A DNA stretch of 64,000 bases from Pohlia nutans (GCA_022496805.1 CM040100.1:26751009-26815008); one strand, 5' to 3'. Numbered from the stretch's first letter, positions 31,801 to 41,845 are shown. Program-made: numbers and translations. Notes: generated from the sequence alone by a model not told the origin.

Positions 31801-32966
31801 TTGTTTGCAAGTTGAACAAGTCATTGTATGGGTTGAAGCAATCTCCACGCGCATGGTATCAAAAGATTGACACGTTTCTTGTTCATATCGGGTTCACAAG
31901 GAGCATCGCTGATCACAGCTTGTATTTCATGCAAAAGGGGCAACATGTGGTCATCGTGATCATATATGTGGATGATTTGATCATCCTTGCAAGTTGTATG
32001 AGCTCTTTGAAGGCATTGAAGGCAATGCTTGAGAACGAGTACGAGATGAGTGATCTGGGTGAGTTGCACTTTTGTTTAGGAGTTGAGTTTGTGCGAGATA
32101 GAGCAACACGCACCATAACAATGAATCAAAGCAAGTATGTTATGGATGTTCTCAAACGCTTTGGCATGGAGGATTGCAAACCGGTTGGCACTCCATTGGA
32201 TGTGAATTCCAAACTCGTGAAACTCACGGATGAGGAGTATGCATTAGAGGCTCAATCTATGGTGGATGTGCCATACAAGCAAGCTGTAGGGTCATTGATG
32301 TATGCTATGATTGCAACAAGGCCGGACCTTGCGTATCCAATCAGCGTTGTGAGTCAACACATGGCAAGACCGGGTTCAAGTCATTGGGTTGCGGTCAAGA
32401 GGATCATGCGGTACTTGAAAGGCACAAGTGATGTGAGGTTGTGTCTTGGAGGTGACAACATTGTGTTGAGTGGGTATTGTGATGCGGATTATGCGGGTGA
32501 TACCAATGATCGTAGATCCACCACGGGGTACATGTTCAAAGTTGGATCGGGGGCCGTTTCATGGAATAGCAAGCGCCAACAAACCACGGCCACATCAACG
32601 GTTGAGGCGGAGTACATGGCGACGAGCCACGGTACGAAGGAGGCCATTTGGTTGAGGCAACTAATGGCGGATGTGAGATGCACTCAAGAGGAGGCTACAA
32701 CAATCATGTGTGACAACCAAGGGAGTATGTCATTGGCGAAGAATCCAACGCATCACTCACGTACAAAGCACATTGATGTGCAATATCACTTCATTCGAGA
32801 GAAGTTAGAGATGAAGGTGATAGAGTTGAAGTATTGTCCAACGGAGCACATGGTGGCGGACGTGCTGACAAAGGCTCTTGCGAGAGATCGACATCAAAGA
32901 CTAGTGATAGCATTTGGGCTCGAAGGCTTTGGCTATTTGCAAAGTGGGAGTGTTGAAGTCGGATGA
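28893..32966 (+). CDS. gag-pol: Gag-Pol polyprotein, intact, copy J
   Basis: 1357 residues from the first ATG; the frame is open back to a TAG at 28851 but has no earlier ATG. Domains: Gag (UBN2-like) about 5-205; zinc knuckle CYYCGKKGHLAKFC 224-237; aspartic protease with DSGAS 293-297; HHCC H431/H436/C466/C469; integrase D497, D560, E596 (35 residues between the last two); acidic linker about 749-768; reverse transcriptase with D940 (MDVKTAF) and YVDD 1025-1028; RNase H with D1197, E1238, D1274 and the ADVLTKAL tail. Private changes include K426Q and V1339I. The last codons and TGA lie in the 3' LTR, so there is no 3' untranslated part outside the LTR and no env. No frameshift separates Gag from Pol; how Gag is made in excess is not evident. 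Confidence 0.95.
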   Translation: MATFEGEGAKVVDKFDGVNFHLWKFKMEMVMAEKELWEIVEGSEEPPSSDAEARVRTAYTRREKKAFAILALNLSDSQLSHIRSCKTPAEAWAKLCNIHEAKSLVNILFLRRKFFTIKMEENDDMLAHINKVKALADQLNGADVNITDGDIVMTLLESLPPSYEYLIVAMESRPISELTLDYVTSRLLHELSRRKENETRGDSAALMAKQSKSGASGSSTDKVCYYCGKKGHLAKFCYKRKREESANNTKVNDAGDEYAFMTSVSSCSDDGDEYAMMASDVSCNGSVIDWIVDSGASSHMAPIRTCFQSYHVISPKNVILGDDTVLQAVGKGSIVVDTEVKGRVKTITIHDVLHVPKLKANLLSVRHLVMKHLRVEFSDQGCFVLSPSREEVAIIHEVNGLYQIKFSKMHAAESATLVQSSSNEDQLALWHRRLGHLNVKSVKALRGMVSGMDLAQSHVAPSSFTCEGCIEGKQQRSPFPVDGATRATKVLEIVHSDVCGPMKTTSMGGCKYFVTFIDDFSRKIWLYPIKAKSECFEKFKEFKALVEKQSEHKIKVFRSDNGGEFMSNQFGELLKKEGIARQTTTPYTPQQNGVAERANRTIVEMARSMLHAQNLGLDLWAEAVVTAVYTRNRCPTSAVQNMTPEQAWSGRPPRVEHMRTFGCIAFAKVPDSQRTKLEAKATKCVFLGYCEGTKAYRLMSLETKKIIRARDVTFCENSKVEDNLDDGPSGRSGDKPAIVDQSSKSPVIDIVDEDEDDEDGGDEEHIEERPLKTKNGEKKAQATAVEDNASSSDRRYPERNRRPLGEWWKNHILPQGEEEHANVALLDAPLTIREALSCDDANKWEQAMQEEYKSLMDNGTWELTPLPKNRNAIGCKWVFRAKRDATGDVVRYKARLVAKGFSQIEGVDFHETFAPVAKFTTIRCILAIGAAMDLEMHQMDVKTAFLNGELDEDIYMVQPEGFVQRGNENLVCKLNKSLYGLKQSPRAWYQKIDTFLVHIGFTRSIADHSLYFMQKGQHVVIVIIYVDDLIILASCMSSLKALKAMLENEYEMSDLGELHFCLGVEFVRDRATRTITMNQSKYVMDVLKRFGMEDCKPVGTPLDVNSKLVKLTDEEYALEAQSMVDVPYKQAVGSLMYAMIATRPDLAYPISVVSQHMARPGSSHWVAVKRIMRYLKGTSDVRLCLGGDNIVLSGYCDADYAGDTNDRRSTTGYMFKVGSGAVSWNSKRQQTTATSTVEAEYMATSHGTKEAIWLRQLMADVRCTQEEATTIMCDNQGSMSLAKNPTHHSRTKHIDVQYHFIREKLEMKVIELKYCPTEHMVADVLTKALARDRHQRLVIAFGLEGFGYLQSGSVEVG
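32941..32950 (+). promoter_or_regulatory. Polypurine tract of copy J
   Basis: AAAGTGGGAG directly before the LTR start TGTTGAAG. It would be the RNase H-resistant primer for plus-strand DNA. It is also coding (Gln-Ser-Gly-Ser context), so it is constrained twice. Confidence 0.8.
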
Positions 32967-33268
32967 TTGCGTGGGCTGAAGTTGCTCATAGCCATGCGCA
33001 TTAGCTAGAGTAGATGATGCGAATGAGCTAGACATGCAACTAGAGAAGTGGTACTAGTTAGAGATAATGAGAATTGGGTCTCCCAAGTGATATGGGCTGA
33101 TCCTAGTGTACTAGGAGTGGAGTATGGGCTGATGTCCCATATGGTTTGCCAAGGGGACTCCCTTGGGTGTGCTACTTAAGAGGGGCAGCCCATGAGTAAA
33201 GATCATCTCTTTCCTATGCATTCCAAGTGTTTGTGTGAGGCTTTGGCATTCTAATCTAACCTTCAATA
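32951..33268 (+). repeat. 3' LTR of copy J
   Basis: 318 bp, identical by eye to 27602-27919; TTGGG follows. Confidence 0.95.
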
Positions 33269-33516
33269 TTGGGAGTATGTCATTAGCGAAGAATCCAACG
33301 CATCACTCACATACAAAGCACATTGATGTGCAATATCACTTCATACGAGAGAAGTTAGAGATGAAAGTGATAGAGTTGAAGTATTGTCCAACAGAGCACA
33401 TGGTGGCCGACGTGCTGACAAAGGCTCTTCCGAGAGATCGACATCAAAGACTAGTGGTGGCATTTGGGCTCGAAGGCTTTGGCTATTCGCAAAGTGGGAC
33501 TGTTGAAGTAGGATGA
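33269..33516 (+). pseudogene. gag-pol: RNase H C-terminal fragment, copy K (right piece)
   Basis: About residues 1276-1357 and the stop, resuming after copy J. Several silent and a few amino-acid changes set it apart (CACATACAAAG, CTTCATACGAG, GTGGCCGAC). The C-terminus reads [12 protein letters not shown] and ends SGTVEVG. The polypurine tract is AAAGTGGGAC, with a changed last base. Confidence 0.85.
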
Positions 33517-33818
33517 TTGCATGGGCTGAAGTTGCTCATAGCCATGCGCATTAGCTAGAGTAGATGATGCGAATGAGCTAGACTTGCAACTAGAGAAGTA
33601 GTACTAGATAGAAGTAATGAGATTTGGGTCTCCCAAGTGATATGGGCTGATCCTAGTGTACTAGGAGTGGAGTATGGGCTGATGTCCCATATGGTTTGCC
33701 AAGGGGACTCCCTTGGGTGTGCTACTTAAGAGGGGCAGCCCATGAGTAAAGATTATCTCTTTCCTATGCATTCCAAGTGTTTGTGTGAGGCTTTCGCATT
33801 CTAATCTAACCTTCAATA
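33501..33818 (+). repeat. 3' LTR of copy K
   Basis: 318 bp, TGTTGAAG to CTTCAATA, with several private changes (GATTGCATGG, AGTAGTACTAGATAG, GAGATTTGGG, CTTTCGCATT). Confidence 0.92.
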
Positions 33819-33955
33819 CTTGGGAGACCCAATTCTCATTACTTCTAAGTAGTACCACTTCTCTAGTTGCAAGTCTAGCTCATTCGCATCATCTACTCTA
33901 GCTAATGCGCATGGCTATGAGCAACTTCAGCCCACGCAATCATCCTACTTCAACA
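33819..33955 (-). repeat. 3' LTR of copy L, first 137 bp only
   Basis: LTR start CTTCAACA (plus-strand reading) at 33948-33955 is intact. The U5 side was separated by copy K at CTTGG (33819-33823). Confidence 0.92.
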
Positions 33956-36517
33956 CTCCCACTTTGCGAATAGCCAAAGCCTTGGAGCCCAAATGCCACC
34001 ACTAGTCTTTGGTGTCGATCTCTCGCAAGAGCCTTTGTCAGCACGTCCGCCACTATGTGCTCCGTTGGACAATACTTCAACTCTATCACCTTCATCTCTA
34101 ACTTCTCTCGAATGAAGTGATATTGCACATCAATGTGCTTTGTACGTGAGTGATGCGTTGGATTCTTTGCCAATGACATACTCCCTTGGTTGTCACACAT
34201 GATTGTTGTAGCCTCCTCTTGAGTGCATCTCACATCCGCCATTAGTTGCCTCAACCAAATGGCCTCCTTCGTACCGTGGCTCGTCGCCATGTACTCCGCC
34301 TCAACCGTTGACGTGGCCGTGGTTTGTTGGCGCTTGCTATTCCATGAAACGGCCCCCGATCCAACTTTGAACATGTACCCCGTGGTGGATCTACGATCAT
34401 TGGTATCACCCGCATAATCCGCATCACAATACCCACTCAACACAATGTTGTCACCTCCAAGACACAACCTCACATCACTTGTGCCTTTCAAGTACCGCAT
34501 GATCCTCTTGACCGCAACCCAATGACTTGAACCCGGTCTTGCCATGTGTTGACTCACAACGCTGATTGGATACGCAAGGTCCGGCCTTGTTGCAATCATA
34601 GCATACATCAATGACCCTACAGCTTGCTTGTATGGCACATCCACCATAGATTGAGCCTCTAATGCATACTCCTCATCGGTGAGTTTCACGAGTTTGGAAT
34701 TCACATCCAATGGAGTGCCAACCGGTTTGCAATCCTCCATGCCAAAGCGTTTGAGAACATCCATAACATACTTGCTTTGATTCATTGTTATGGTGCGTGT
34801 TGCTCTATCTCGCACAAACTCAACTCCTAAACAAAAGTGCAACTCACCGAGATCACTCATCTCGTACTCGTTCTCAAGCATTGCCTTCAATGCCTTCAAA
34901 GAGCTCATACCACTTGCAAGGATGATCAAATCATCCACATATATGATCACGATGACCACATGTTGCCCCTTTTGCATGAAATACAAGCTGTGATCAGCGA
35001 TGCTCCTTGTGAACCCGATATGAACAAGAAACGTGTCAATCTTTTGATACCATGCGCGTGGAGATTGCTTCAACCCATACAATGACTTGTTCAACTTGCA
35101 AACAAGGTTCTCATTACCTCGTTGCACAAATCCTTCGGGTTGTACCATGTAGATGTCCTCGTCCAACTCGCCGTTCAAGAACGCGGTCTTCACATCCATT
35201 TGATGCATTTCCAAATCCATGGCAGCCCCGATGGCCAAAATGCATCGAATAGTGGTGAATTTCGCCACCGGTGCAAAGGTCTCATGAAAATCAACACCTT
35301 CGATTTGTGAAAAGCCCTTTGCCACCAATCTTGCCTTATAACGAACCACATCACCCGTTGCATCTCTCTTTGCACGAAATACCCACTTACAACCGATAGC
35401 GTTGCGATTCTTGGGGAGGGGAGTCAATTCCCAAGTGCCATTGTCCATCAACGATTTGTACTCCTCTTGCATGGCTTGCTCCCACTTGTTTGCATCATCA
35501 CAACTCAACGCTTCACGAATCGTCAATGGAGCATCTAAAAGTGCAACGTTTGCATGCTCCTCCTCACCTTGAGGGAGAATATGATTCTTCCACCACTCGC
35601 CAAGTGGTCTACGATTTCTCTCTGGATAACGACGATCGCTCGAGGATGCATTGTCTTCAACCGCCGTTGCTTGTGCCTTTTTCTCGCCATTCTTCGTCTT
35701 CAAAGGTCGCTCCTCAATATGTTCCTCTTCACCACCATCTTCGTCATCTTCGTCTTCATCAACAATATCAATAACGGGAGATTTGGAAGATTGGTCCACA
35801 ATCGCTGGTTTATCGCCACTTCTCCCACTTGGACCATCGTCCAAATTGTCTTCAACCTTGGAATTCTCGCAAAATGTCACATCACGAGCTCGAATGATCT
35901 TCTTGGTCTCGAGCGACATGAGCCTGTACGCCTTGGTACCTTCACAATATCCAAGAAACACACATTTTGTTGCCTTGGCCTCAAGTTTGGTTCTTTGAGA
36001 ATCGGGTACCTTTGCAAATGCGATGCATCCAAATGTGCGCATGTGCTCCACGCGGGGTGGCCTCCCACTCCACGCTTGCTCCGGTGTCATGTTTTGAACC
36101 GCACTCGTCGGGCATCGGTTGCGTGTGTACACCGCAGTCACCACCGCTTCCGCCCAAAGGTCCAAACCCAAATTTTGTGCATGCAACATACTCCTTGCCA
36201 TTTCCTCAATTGTTCGATTTGCACGCTCTGCAACTCCGTTTTGTTGTGGTGTATATGGCGTTGTGGTTTGTCTAGCAATGCCTTCTTTCTTCAATAACTC
36301 TCCAAATTGGTTGGACAAGAACTCGCCGCCATTATCCGATCGAAACACCTTGATCTTGTGCTCGGATTGCTTCTCAACCAACGCCTTGAACTCTTTGAAC
36401 TTCTCAAAACACTCGCTCTTTGCTTTGATCGGATACAACCATATCTTCCTCGAAAAATCATCAATGAACGTCACAAAATACTTGCAACCCCCCATAGACG
36501 TGGTCTTCATTGGACCA
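33940..36517 (-). pseudogene. gag-pol: Integrase to RNase H part of gag-pol, copy L
   Basis: Residues about 500-1357 in an open frame: integrase from just after D497, then D560 and E596, the linker, reverse transcriptase with YVDD, and RNase H to the stop. Private changes are V603E in integrase, GGEEEHIEE in the linker, M1320I and E1344Q. It has ASGMSS after YVDD as copy D does, but EFLSNQFGELL in integrase, a mixed pattern. Confidence 0.9.
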
Positions 36518-36835
36518 TATTGAAGGTTAGATTAGAATGCCAAAGCCTCACACAAACACTTGGAATGCATAGGAAAGAGATGATCTTTACTCATGGGCTG
36601 CCCCTCTTAAGTAGCACACCCAAGGGAGTCCCCTTAGCAAACCATATGGGACATCAGCCCATACTCCACTCCTAGTACACTAGGATCAGCCCATATCACT
36701 TGGGAGACCCAATTCTCATTACTTCTAACTAGTACCACTTCTCTAGTTGCAAGTCTAGCTCATTCGCATCATCTACTCTAGCTAATGCGCATGGCTATGA
36801 GCAACTTCAGCCCACGCAATCATCCTACTTCAACA
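36518..36835 (-). repeat. 3' LTR of copy M
   Basis: 318 bp. The CCTTAGC variant disturbs the conserved LTR hairpin. Confidence 0.94.
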
Positions 36836-39800
36836 CTCCCACTTTGCGAATAGCCAAAGCCTTCGAGCCCAAATGCCACCACTAGTCTTTGATGTCGATC
36901 TCTCGCAAGAGCCTTTGTCAGCACGTCCGCCACCATGTGCTCCGTTGGACAATACTTCAACTCTATCACCTTCATCTCTAACTTCTCTCGAATGAAGTGA
37001 TATTGCACATCAATGTGCTTTGTACGTGAGTGATGCGTTGGATTCTTCGCCAATGACATACTCCCTTGGTTGTCACACATGATTGTTGTAGCCTCCTCTT
37101 GAGTGCATCTCACATCCGCCATTAGTTGCCTCAACCAAATGGCCTCCTTCGTACCGTGGCTCGTCGCCATGTACTCCGCCTCAACCGTTGACGTGGCCGT
37201 GGTTTGTTGGCGCTTGCTATTCCATGAAACGGCCCCCGATCCAACTTTGAACATGTACCCCGTGGTGGATCTACGATCATTGGTATCACCCGCATAATCC
37301 GCATCACAATACCCACTCAACACAATGTTGTCACCTCCAAGACACAACCTCACATCACTTGTGCCTTTCAAGTACCGCATGATCCTCTTGACCGCAACCC
37401 AATGACTTGAACCCGGTCTTGCCATGTGTTGACTCACAACGCTGATTGGATACGCAAGGTCCGGCCTTGTTGCAATCATAGCATACATCAATGACCCTAC
37501 AGCTTGCTTGTATGGCACATCCACCATAGATTGAGCCTCTAATGCATACTCCTCATCGGTGAGTTTCACGAGTTTGGAATTCACATCCAATGGAGTGCCA
37601 ACCGGTTTGCAATCCTCCATGCCAAAGCGTTTGAGCACATCCATAACATACTTGCTTTGATTCATTGTTATGGTGCGTGTTGCTCTATCTCGCACAAACT
37701 CAACTCCTAAACAAAAGTGCAACTCACCGAGATCACTCATCTCGTACTCGTTCTCAAGCATTGCCTTCAATGCCTTCAAAGAGCTCATACAACTTGCAAG
37801 GATGATCAAATCATCCACATATATGATCACGATGACCACATGTTGCCCCTTTTGCATGAAATACAAGCTGTGATCAGCGATGCTCCTTGTGAACCCGATA
37901 TGAACAAGAAACGTGTCAATCTTTTGATACCATGCGCGTGGAGATTGCTTCAACCCATACAATGACTTGTTCAACTTGCAAACAAGGTTCTCATTACCTC
38001 GTTGCACAAATCCTTCGGGTTGCACCATGTAGATGTCCTCGTCCAACTCGCCGTTCAAGAACGCCGTCTTCACATCCATTTGATGCATTTCCAAATCCAT
38101 GGCAGCCCCGATGGCCAAAATGCATCGAATAGTGGTGAATTTCGCCACCGGTGCAAAGGTCTCATGAAAATCAACACCTTCGATTTGTGAAAAGCCCTTT
38201 GCCACCAATCTTGCCTTATAACGAACCACATCACCCGTTGCATCTCTCTTTGCACGAAATACCCACTTACAACCGATAGCGTTGCGATTCTTGGGGAGGG
38301 GAGTCAATTCCCAAGTGCCATTGTCCATCAAGGATTTGTACTCCTCTTGCATGGCTTGCTCCCACTTGTTTGCATCATCACAACTCAACGCTTCACGAAT
38401 CGTCAATGGAGCATCTAAAAGTGCAACGTTTGCATGCTCCTCCTCACCTTGAGGGAGAATATGATTCTTCCACCACTCGCCAAGTGGTCTACGATTTCTC
38501 TCTGGATAACGACGATCGCTCGAGGATGCATTGTCTTCAACCGCCGTTGCTTGTGCCTTTTTCTCGCCATTCTTCGTCTTCAAAGGTGGCTCCTCAATAT
38601 GTTCGTCATCACCACCATCTTCGTCATCTTCGTCTTCATCAACAATATCAATAACGGGAGATTTGGAAGATTGGTCCACAATCGCCGGTTTATCGCCACT
38701 TCTCCCACTTGGACCATCGTCCAAATTGTCTTCAACCTTGGAATTCTCGCAAAATGTCACATCACGAGCTCGAATGATCTTCTTGGTCTCGAGCGACATG
38801 AGCCTGTACGCCTTGGTACCTTCACAATATCCAAGAAACACACATTTTGTTGCCTTGGCCTCAAGTTTGGTTCTTTGAGAATCGGGTACCTTTGCAAATG
38901 CGATGCATCCAAATGTGCGCATGTGCTCCACGCGGGGTGGCCTCCCACTCCACGCTTGCTCTGGTGTCATGTTTTGAACCGCACTCGTCGGGCATCGGTT
39001 GCGTGTGTACACCGCAGTCACCACCGCTTCCGCCCAAAGGTCCAAACCCAAATTTTGTGCATGCAACATACTCCTTGCCATTTCCACAATTGTTCGATTT
39101 GCACGCTCTGCAACTCCGTTTTGTTGTGGTGTATATGGCGTTGTGGTTTGTCTAGCAATGCCTTCTTTCTTCAATAACTCCGCAAATTGGTTGGACAAGA
39201 ACTCGCCGCCATTATCCGATCGAAACACCTTGATCTTGTGCTCGGATTGCTTCTCAACCAACGCCTTGAACTCTTTGAACTTCTCAAAACACTCGCTCTT
39301 TGCTTTGATCGGATACAACCATATCTTCCTCGAAAAATCATCAATGAACGTCACAAAATACTTGCAACCCCCCATAGACGTGGTCTTCATCGGACCACAC
39401 ACGTCGGAATGCACAATCTCAAGTACCTTGGTTGCACGAGTTGCCCCATCAACTGGAAACGGTGAGCGTTGTTGCTTGCCTTCAATACAACCCTCACATG
39501 TGAATGAACTAGGTGCGACGTGTGATTGTGCAAGATCCATGCCACTTACCATTCCACGCAGTGCTTTCACACTCTTGACATTCAAATGCCTGAGACGACG
39601 ATGCCACAACGCCAACTTGTCTTCGTTTGAACTCGATTGCACCAACGTTGCGGATTCCGCCGCGTGCATCTTGGAAAACTTGATTTGGTACAAGCCGTTG
39701 ACTTCGTGTATAATGGCCACCTCCTCACGACTTGGGGACAACACAAAACACCCTTGGTCGCTAAATTCCACTCGCAAATGCTTCATCACCAAATGTCGCA

Positions 39801-40893
39801 CCGATAAAAGATTTGCCTTCAACTTGGGAACGTGGAGGACATCATGGATGGTAATTGTCTTCACACGACCCTTCACCTCGGTATCTACGACGATGGATCC
39901 TTTACCCACGGCTTGAAGAACCGTATCATCACCCAAAATGACATTCTTTGGAGATATGACGTGATATGATTGGAAACAAGTCCTAATGGGCGCCATGTGA
40001 CTCGAGGCTCCCGAATCAACAATCCAATCGATCACACTACCATTGCATGACACGTCACTTGCCATCATTGCATACTCGTCCCCGTCATCACTACAAGAAG
40101 AGACGCTAGTCATAAATGCGTACTCATCACCTGCATCGTTGACCTTTGTATTGTTGGCACTTTCCTCTCTCTTGCGTTTGTAGCAAAATTTTGCCAAGTG
40201 GCCCTTCTTACCGCAATAGTAGCATACCTTGTCTGTAGAGCTCCCACTGGCACCGCTCTTGGATTGCTTCGCCATAAGCGCTGCGCTATCGCCACGAGTC
40301 TCGTTCTCTTTGCGCCGCGAGAGTTCATGCAACAACCGTGATGTCACATAATCAAGAGTGAGCTCGCTAATGGGCCTACTCTCCATAGCAACGATAAGAT
40401 ACTCGTACGACGGCGGCAAACTCTCGAGGAGCGTCATAACGATATCACCGTCGGTAATGTTGACGTCTGCGCCGTTGAGCTGATCCGCAAGAGCCTTGAC
40501 TTTGTTGATGTGCGCCAGCATGTCGTCGTTTTCTTCCATCTTGATGGTGAAAAACTTGCGCCTCAAAAACAAGATATTGACCAAGCTCTTTGCCTCATGA
40601 ATATTGCAAAGCTTGGCCCATGCCTCGGCGGGAGTCTTGCACGACCGAATATGAGAAAGCTGGGAATCAGAAAGATTAAGAGCCAAAATCGCAAAGGCCT
40701 TTTTCTCTCGCCGAGTGTACGCAGTTCGTACCCTAGCCTCGGCGTCGGACGAAGGCGGTTCCTCACTACCCTCAACTATTTCCCACAATTCTTTTTCGGC
40801 CATGACCATTTCCATCTTGAATTTCCACAAGTGGAAGTTGACGCCATCGAACTTGTCTACAACCTTAGCACCTTCACCCTCAAATGTAGCCAT
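36820..40893 (-). CDS. gag-pol: Gag-Pol polyprotein, open frame, copy M
   Basis: 1357 residues with all catalytic residues kept. One change may matter: G435R converts LGH to LRH inside the HHCC zinc-binding motif between H431 and H436, a glycine that is normally conserved in copia integrases. The linker has DDEHIEEPPLK where others have DEEHIEERPLK. It combines the integrase form EFLSNQFAELL of B, E and O with the C-terminus [12 protein letters not shown] and FMQKGQ of other copies, so it looks like a mosaic of subfamilies. Confidence 0.93.
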   Translation of the reverse strand: MATFEGEGAKVVDKFDGVNFHLWKFKMEMVMAEKELWEIVEGSEEPPSSDAEARVRTAYTRREKKAFAILALNLSDSQLSHIRSCKTPAEAWAKLCNIHEAKSLVNILFLRRKFFTIKMEENDDMLAHINKVKALADQLNGADVNITDGDIVMTLLESLPPSYEYLIVAMESRPISELTLDYVTSRLLHELSRRKENETRGDSAALMAKQSKSGASGSSTDKVCYYCGKKGHLAKFCYKRKREESANNTKVNDAGDEYAFMTSVSSCSDDGDEYAMMASDVSCNGSVIDWIVDSGASSHMAPIRTCFQSYHVISPKNVILGDDTVLQAVGKGSIVVDTEVKGRVKTITIHDVLHVPKLKANLLSVRHLVMKHLRVEFSDQGCFVLSPSREEVAIIHEVNGLYQIKFSKMHAAESATLVQSSSNEDKLALWHRRLRHLNVKSVKALRGMVSGMDLAQSHVAPSSFTCEGCIEGKQQRSPFPVDGATRATKVLEIVHSDVCGPMKTTSMGGCKYFVTFIDDFSRKIWLYPIKAKSECFEKFKEFKALVEKQSEHKIKVFRSDNGGEFLSNQFAELLKKEGIARQTTTPYTPQQNGVAERANRTIVEMARSMLHAQNLGLDLWAEAVVTAVYTRNRCPTSAVQNMTPEQAWSGRPPRVEHMRTFGCIAFAKVPDSQRTKLEAKATKCVFLGYCEGTKAYRLMSLETKKIIRARDVTFCENSKVEDNLDDGPSGRSGDKPAIVDQSSKSPVIDIVDEDEDDEDGGDDEHIEEPPLKTKNGEKKAQATAVEDNASSSDRRYPERNRRPLGEWWKNHILPQGEEEHANVALLDAPLTIREALSCDDANKWEQAMQEEYKSLMDNGTWELTPLPKNRNAIGCKWVFRAKRDATGDVVRYKARLVAKGFSQIEGVDFHETFAPVAKFTTIRCILAIGAAMDLEMHQMDVKTAFLNGELDEDIYMVQPEGFVQRGNENLVCKLNKSLYGLKQSPRAWYQKIDTFLVHIGFTRSIADHSLYFMQKGQHVVIVIIYVDDLIILASCMSSLKALKAMLENEYEMSDLGELHFCLGVEFVRDRATRTITMNQSKYVMDVLKRFGMEDCKPVGTPLDVNSKLVKLTDEEYALEAQSMVDVPYKQAVGSLMYAMIATRPDLAYPISVVSQHMARPGSSHWVAVKRIMRYLKGTSDVRLCLGGDNIVLSGYCDADYAGDTNDRRSTTGYMFKVGSGAVSWNSKRQQTTATSTVEAEYMATSHGTKEAIWLRQLMADVRCTQEEATTIMCDNQGSMSLAKNPTHHSRTKHIDVQYHFIREKLEMKVIELKYCPTEHMVADVLTKALARDRHQRLVVAFGLEGFGYSQSGSVEVG

Positions 40894-41845
40894 ATCCTTG
40901 ATTGAAGGACGTACGCTCACAAAATTCAGCCCCTAGAAAGCTAAGAAAAATTGTTTTTATGATTTTTTGACAATTTTGTGATTTGTGAGGCAAATTGCAC
41001 ACGTACGTGCTTCTAATGCCTCCAAACTCATTCCAAACACTAAATCAGCACCTTTGTGCTACACATCAACCTCACAACACTCAATCGTGATGGTTCTTAG
41101 TGAATTTGCACAAGATCATACCACAACGCCCTAACTAGGAGAATTGCGCACTCGTTGGCTCAAATCCACTCAAATCAGCACCCTTGTGCTTCACAACACG
41201 TAATGCACCCTATGCACACCCTTGTGCCTTCCAAGGACTCTCAATCAATGCAAATTCAGCCCCTTCAAGTCCTAATTGCATTGAAATTCATCAAATCAGC
41301 CCCGTTGTGCATTCCCTAACCCAAACTCTAATTTTGAGCACTCCAAGGGCATAACTCACATTCCAAACCCTTGTGCAAGAATTGCAATACCAAAATCAGA
41401 TTGTAGACTCACCCCAAGAGCCTCAAAGCATAAAAGTGCCTTGCAACAACACAAGTGCACAAATTGAGCACAAATTGAGCCAATAAGCTCCAATAAGCTC
41501 CAATAAGCTCCAATAAGCTCCAATATACTCCAACAAGCACCAATAAGCTCCAAAGCTCCAATTCAGCCCTTGTAGACGTGTATAAACTCCAAAGTGCTCC
41601 AAAAGCTCCAAATCAACAAATGATAGCTCCAAAGTGCGAATTCAGCCCTCCAACACGTAGATCAAAGGTAGGAAGATTGTAATACCTCCCAATGTCCAAA
41701 TCAGCCCACCAAAGCTCGAATTCAGCCCTCCAAAGTTCCAAATCAGCGCTCCAATACTCCAAAATCAGCGCTCCAACGCACGACCTCCACACAATGAGCA
41801 ATCTAATCTTTGACTCACGCAAAACACATGAGTGGGCCCATAACC
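40894..41845 (-). other. 5' leader and PBS of copy M
   Basis: 952 bp, no gene. The PBS is at 41832-41845 and there are four plain 10-bp units. It is shorter by one AAAGTGCTCC-type unit and carries CTCTCAATCAATGC and ATTCCCTAACCC, variants shared with L and R. Confidence 0.85.

Larger units (their letters stand above)
27602..33268 (+). mobile_element. Full-length copia element copy J (5667 bp)
   Basis: Reference plus-strand copy: 5' LTR 27602-27919, PBS 27920-27933, leader to 28892, gag-pol 28893-32966, polypurine tract 32941-32950 and 3' LTR 32951-33268. The LTRs look identical and share the private start TGTTGAAGTCGG. The target duplication TTGGG is perfect. It is 10 bp longer than B and E because of one more leader repeat unit. 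Confidence 0.95.
27494..33818 (+). mobile_element. Copia element copy K, 3' fragment interrupted by copy J
   Basis: Plus-strand RNase H pieces 27494-27601 and 33269-33500 plus the 3' LTR 33501-33818. Copy J sits between them with target duplication TTGGG (27597-27601 and 33269-33273). The left end is a break against copy I. The right LTR edge abuts the interior of the LTR of copy L, so K was inserted into that LTR. K has more base changes than its neighbours and looks older. Confidence 0.88.

Noticed and set aside
27494..33516. K and J as a tandem or LTR-sharing pair
   Set aside because: J has two LTRs of its own and a perfect TTGGG duplication, and K's RNase H resumes exactly after it.
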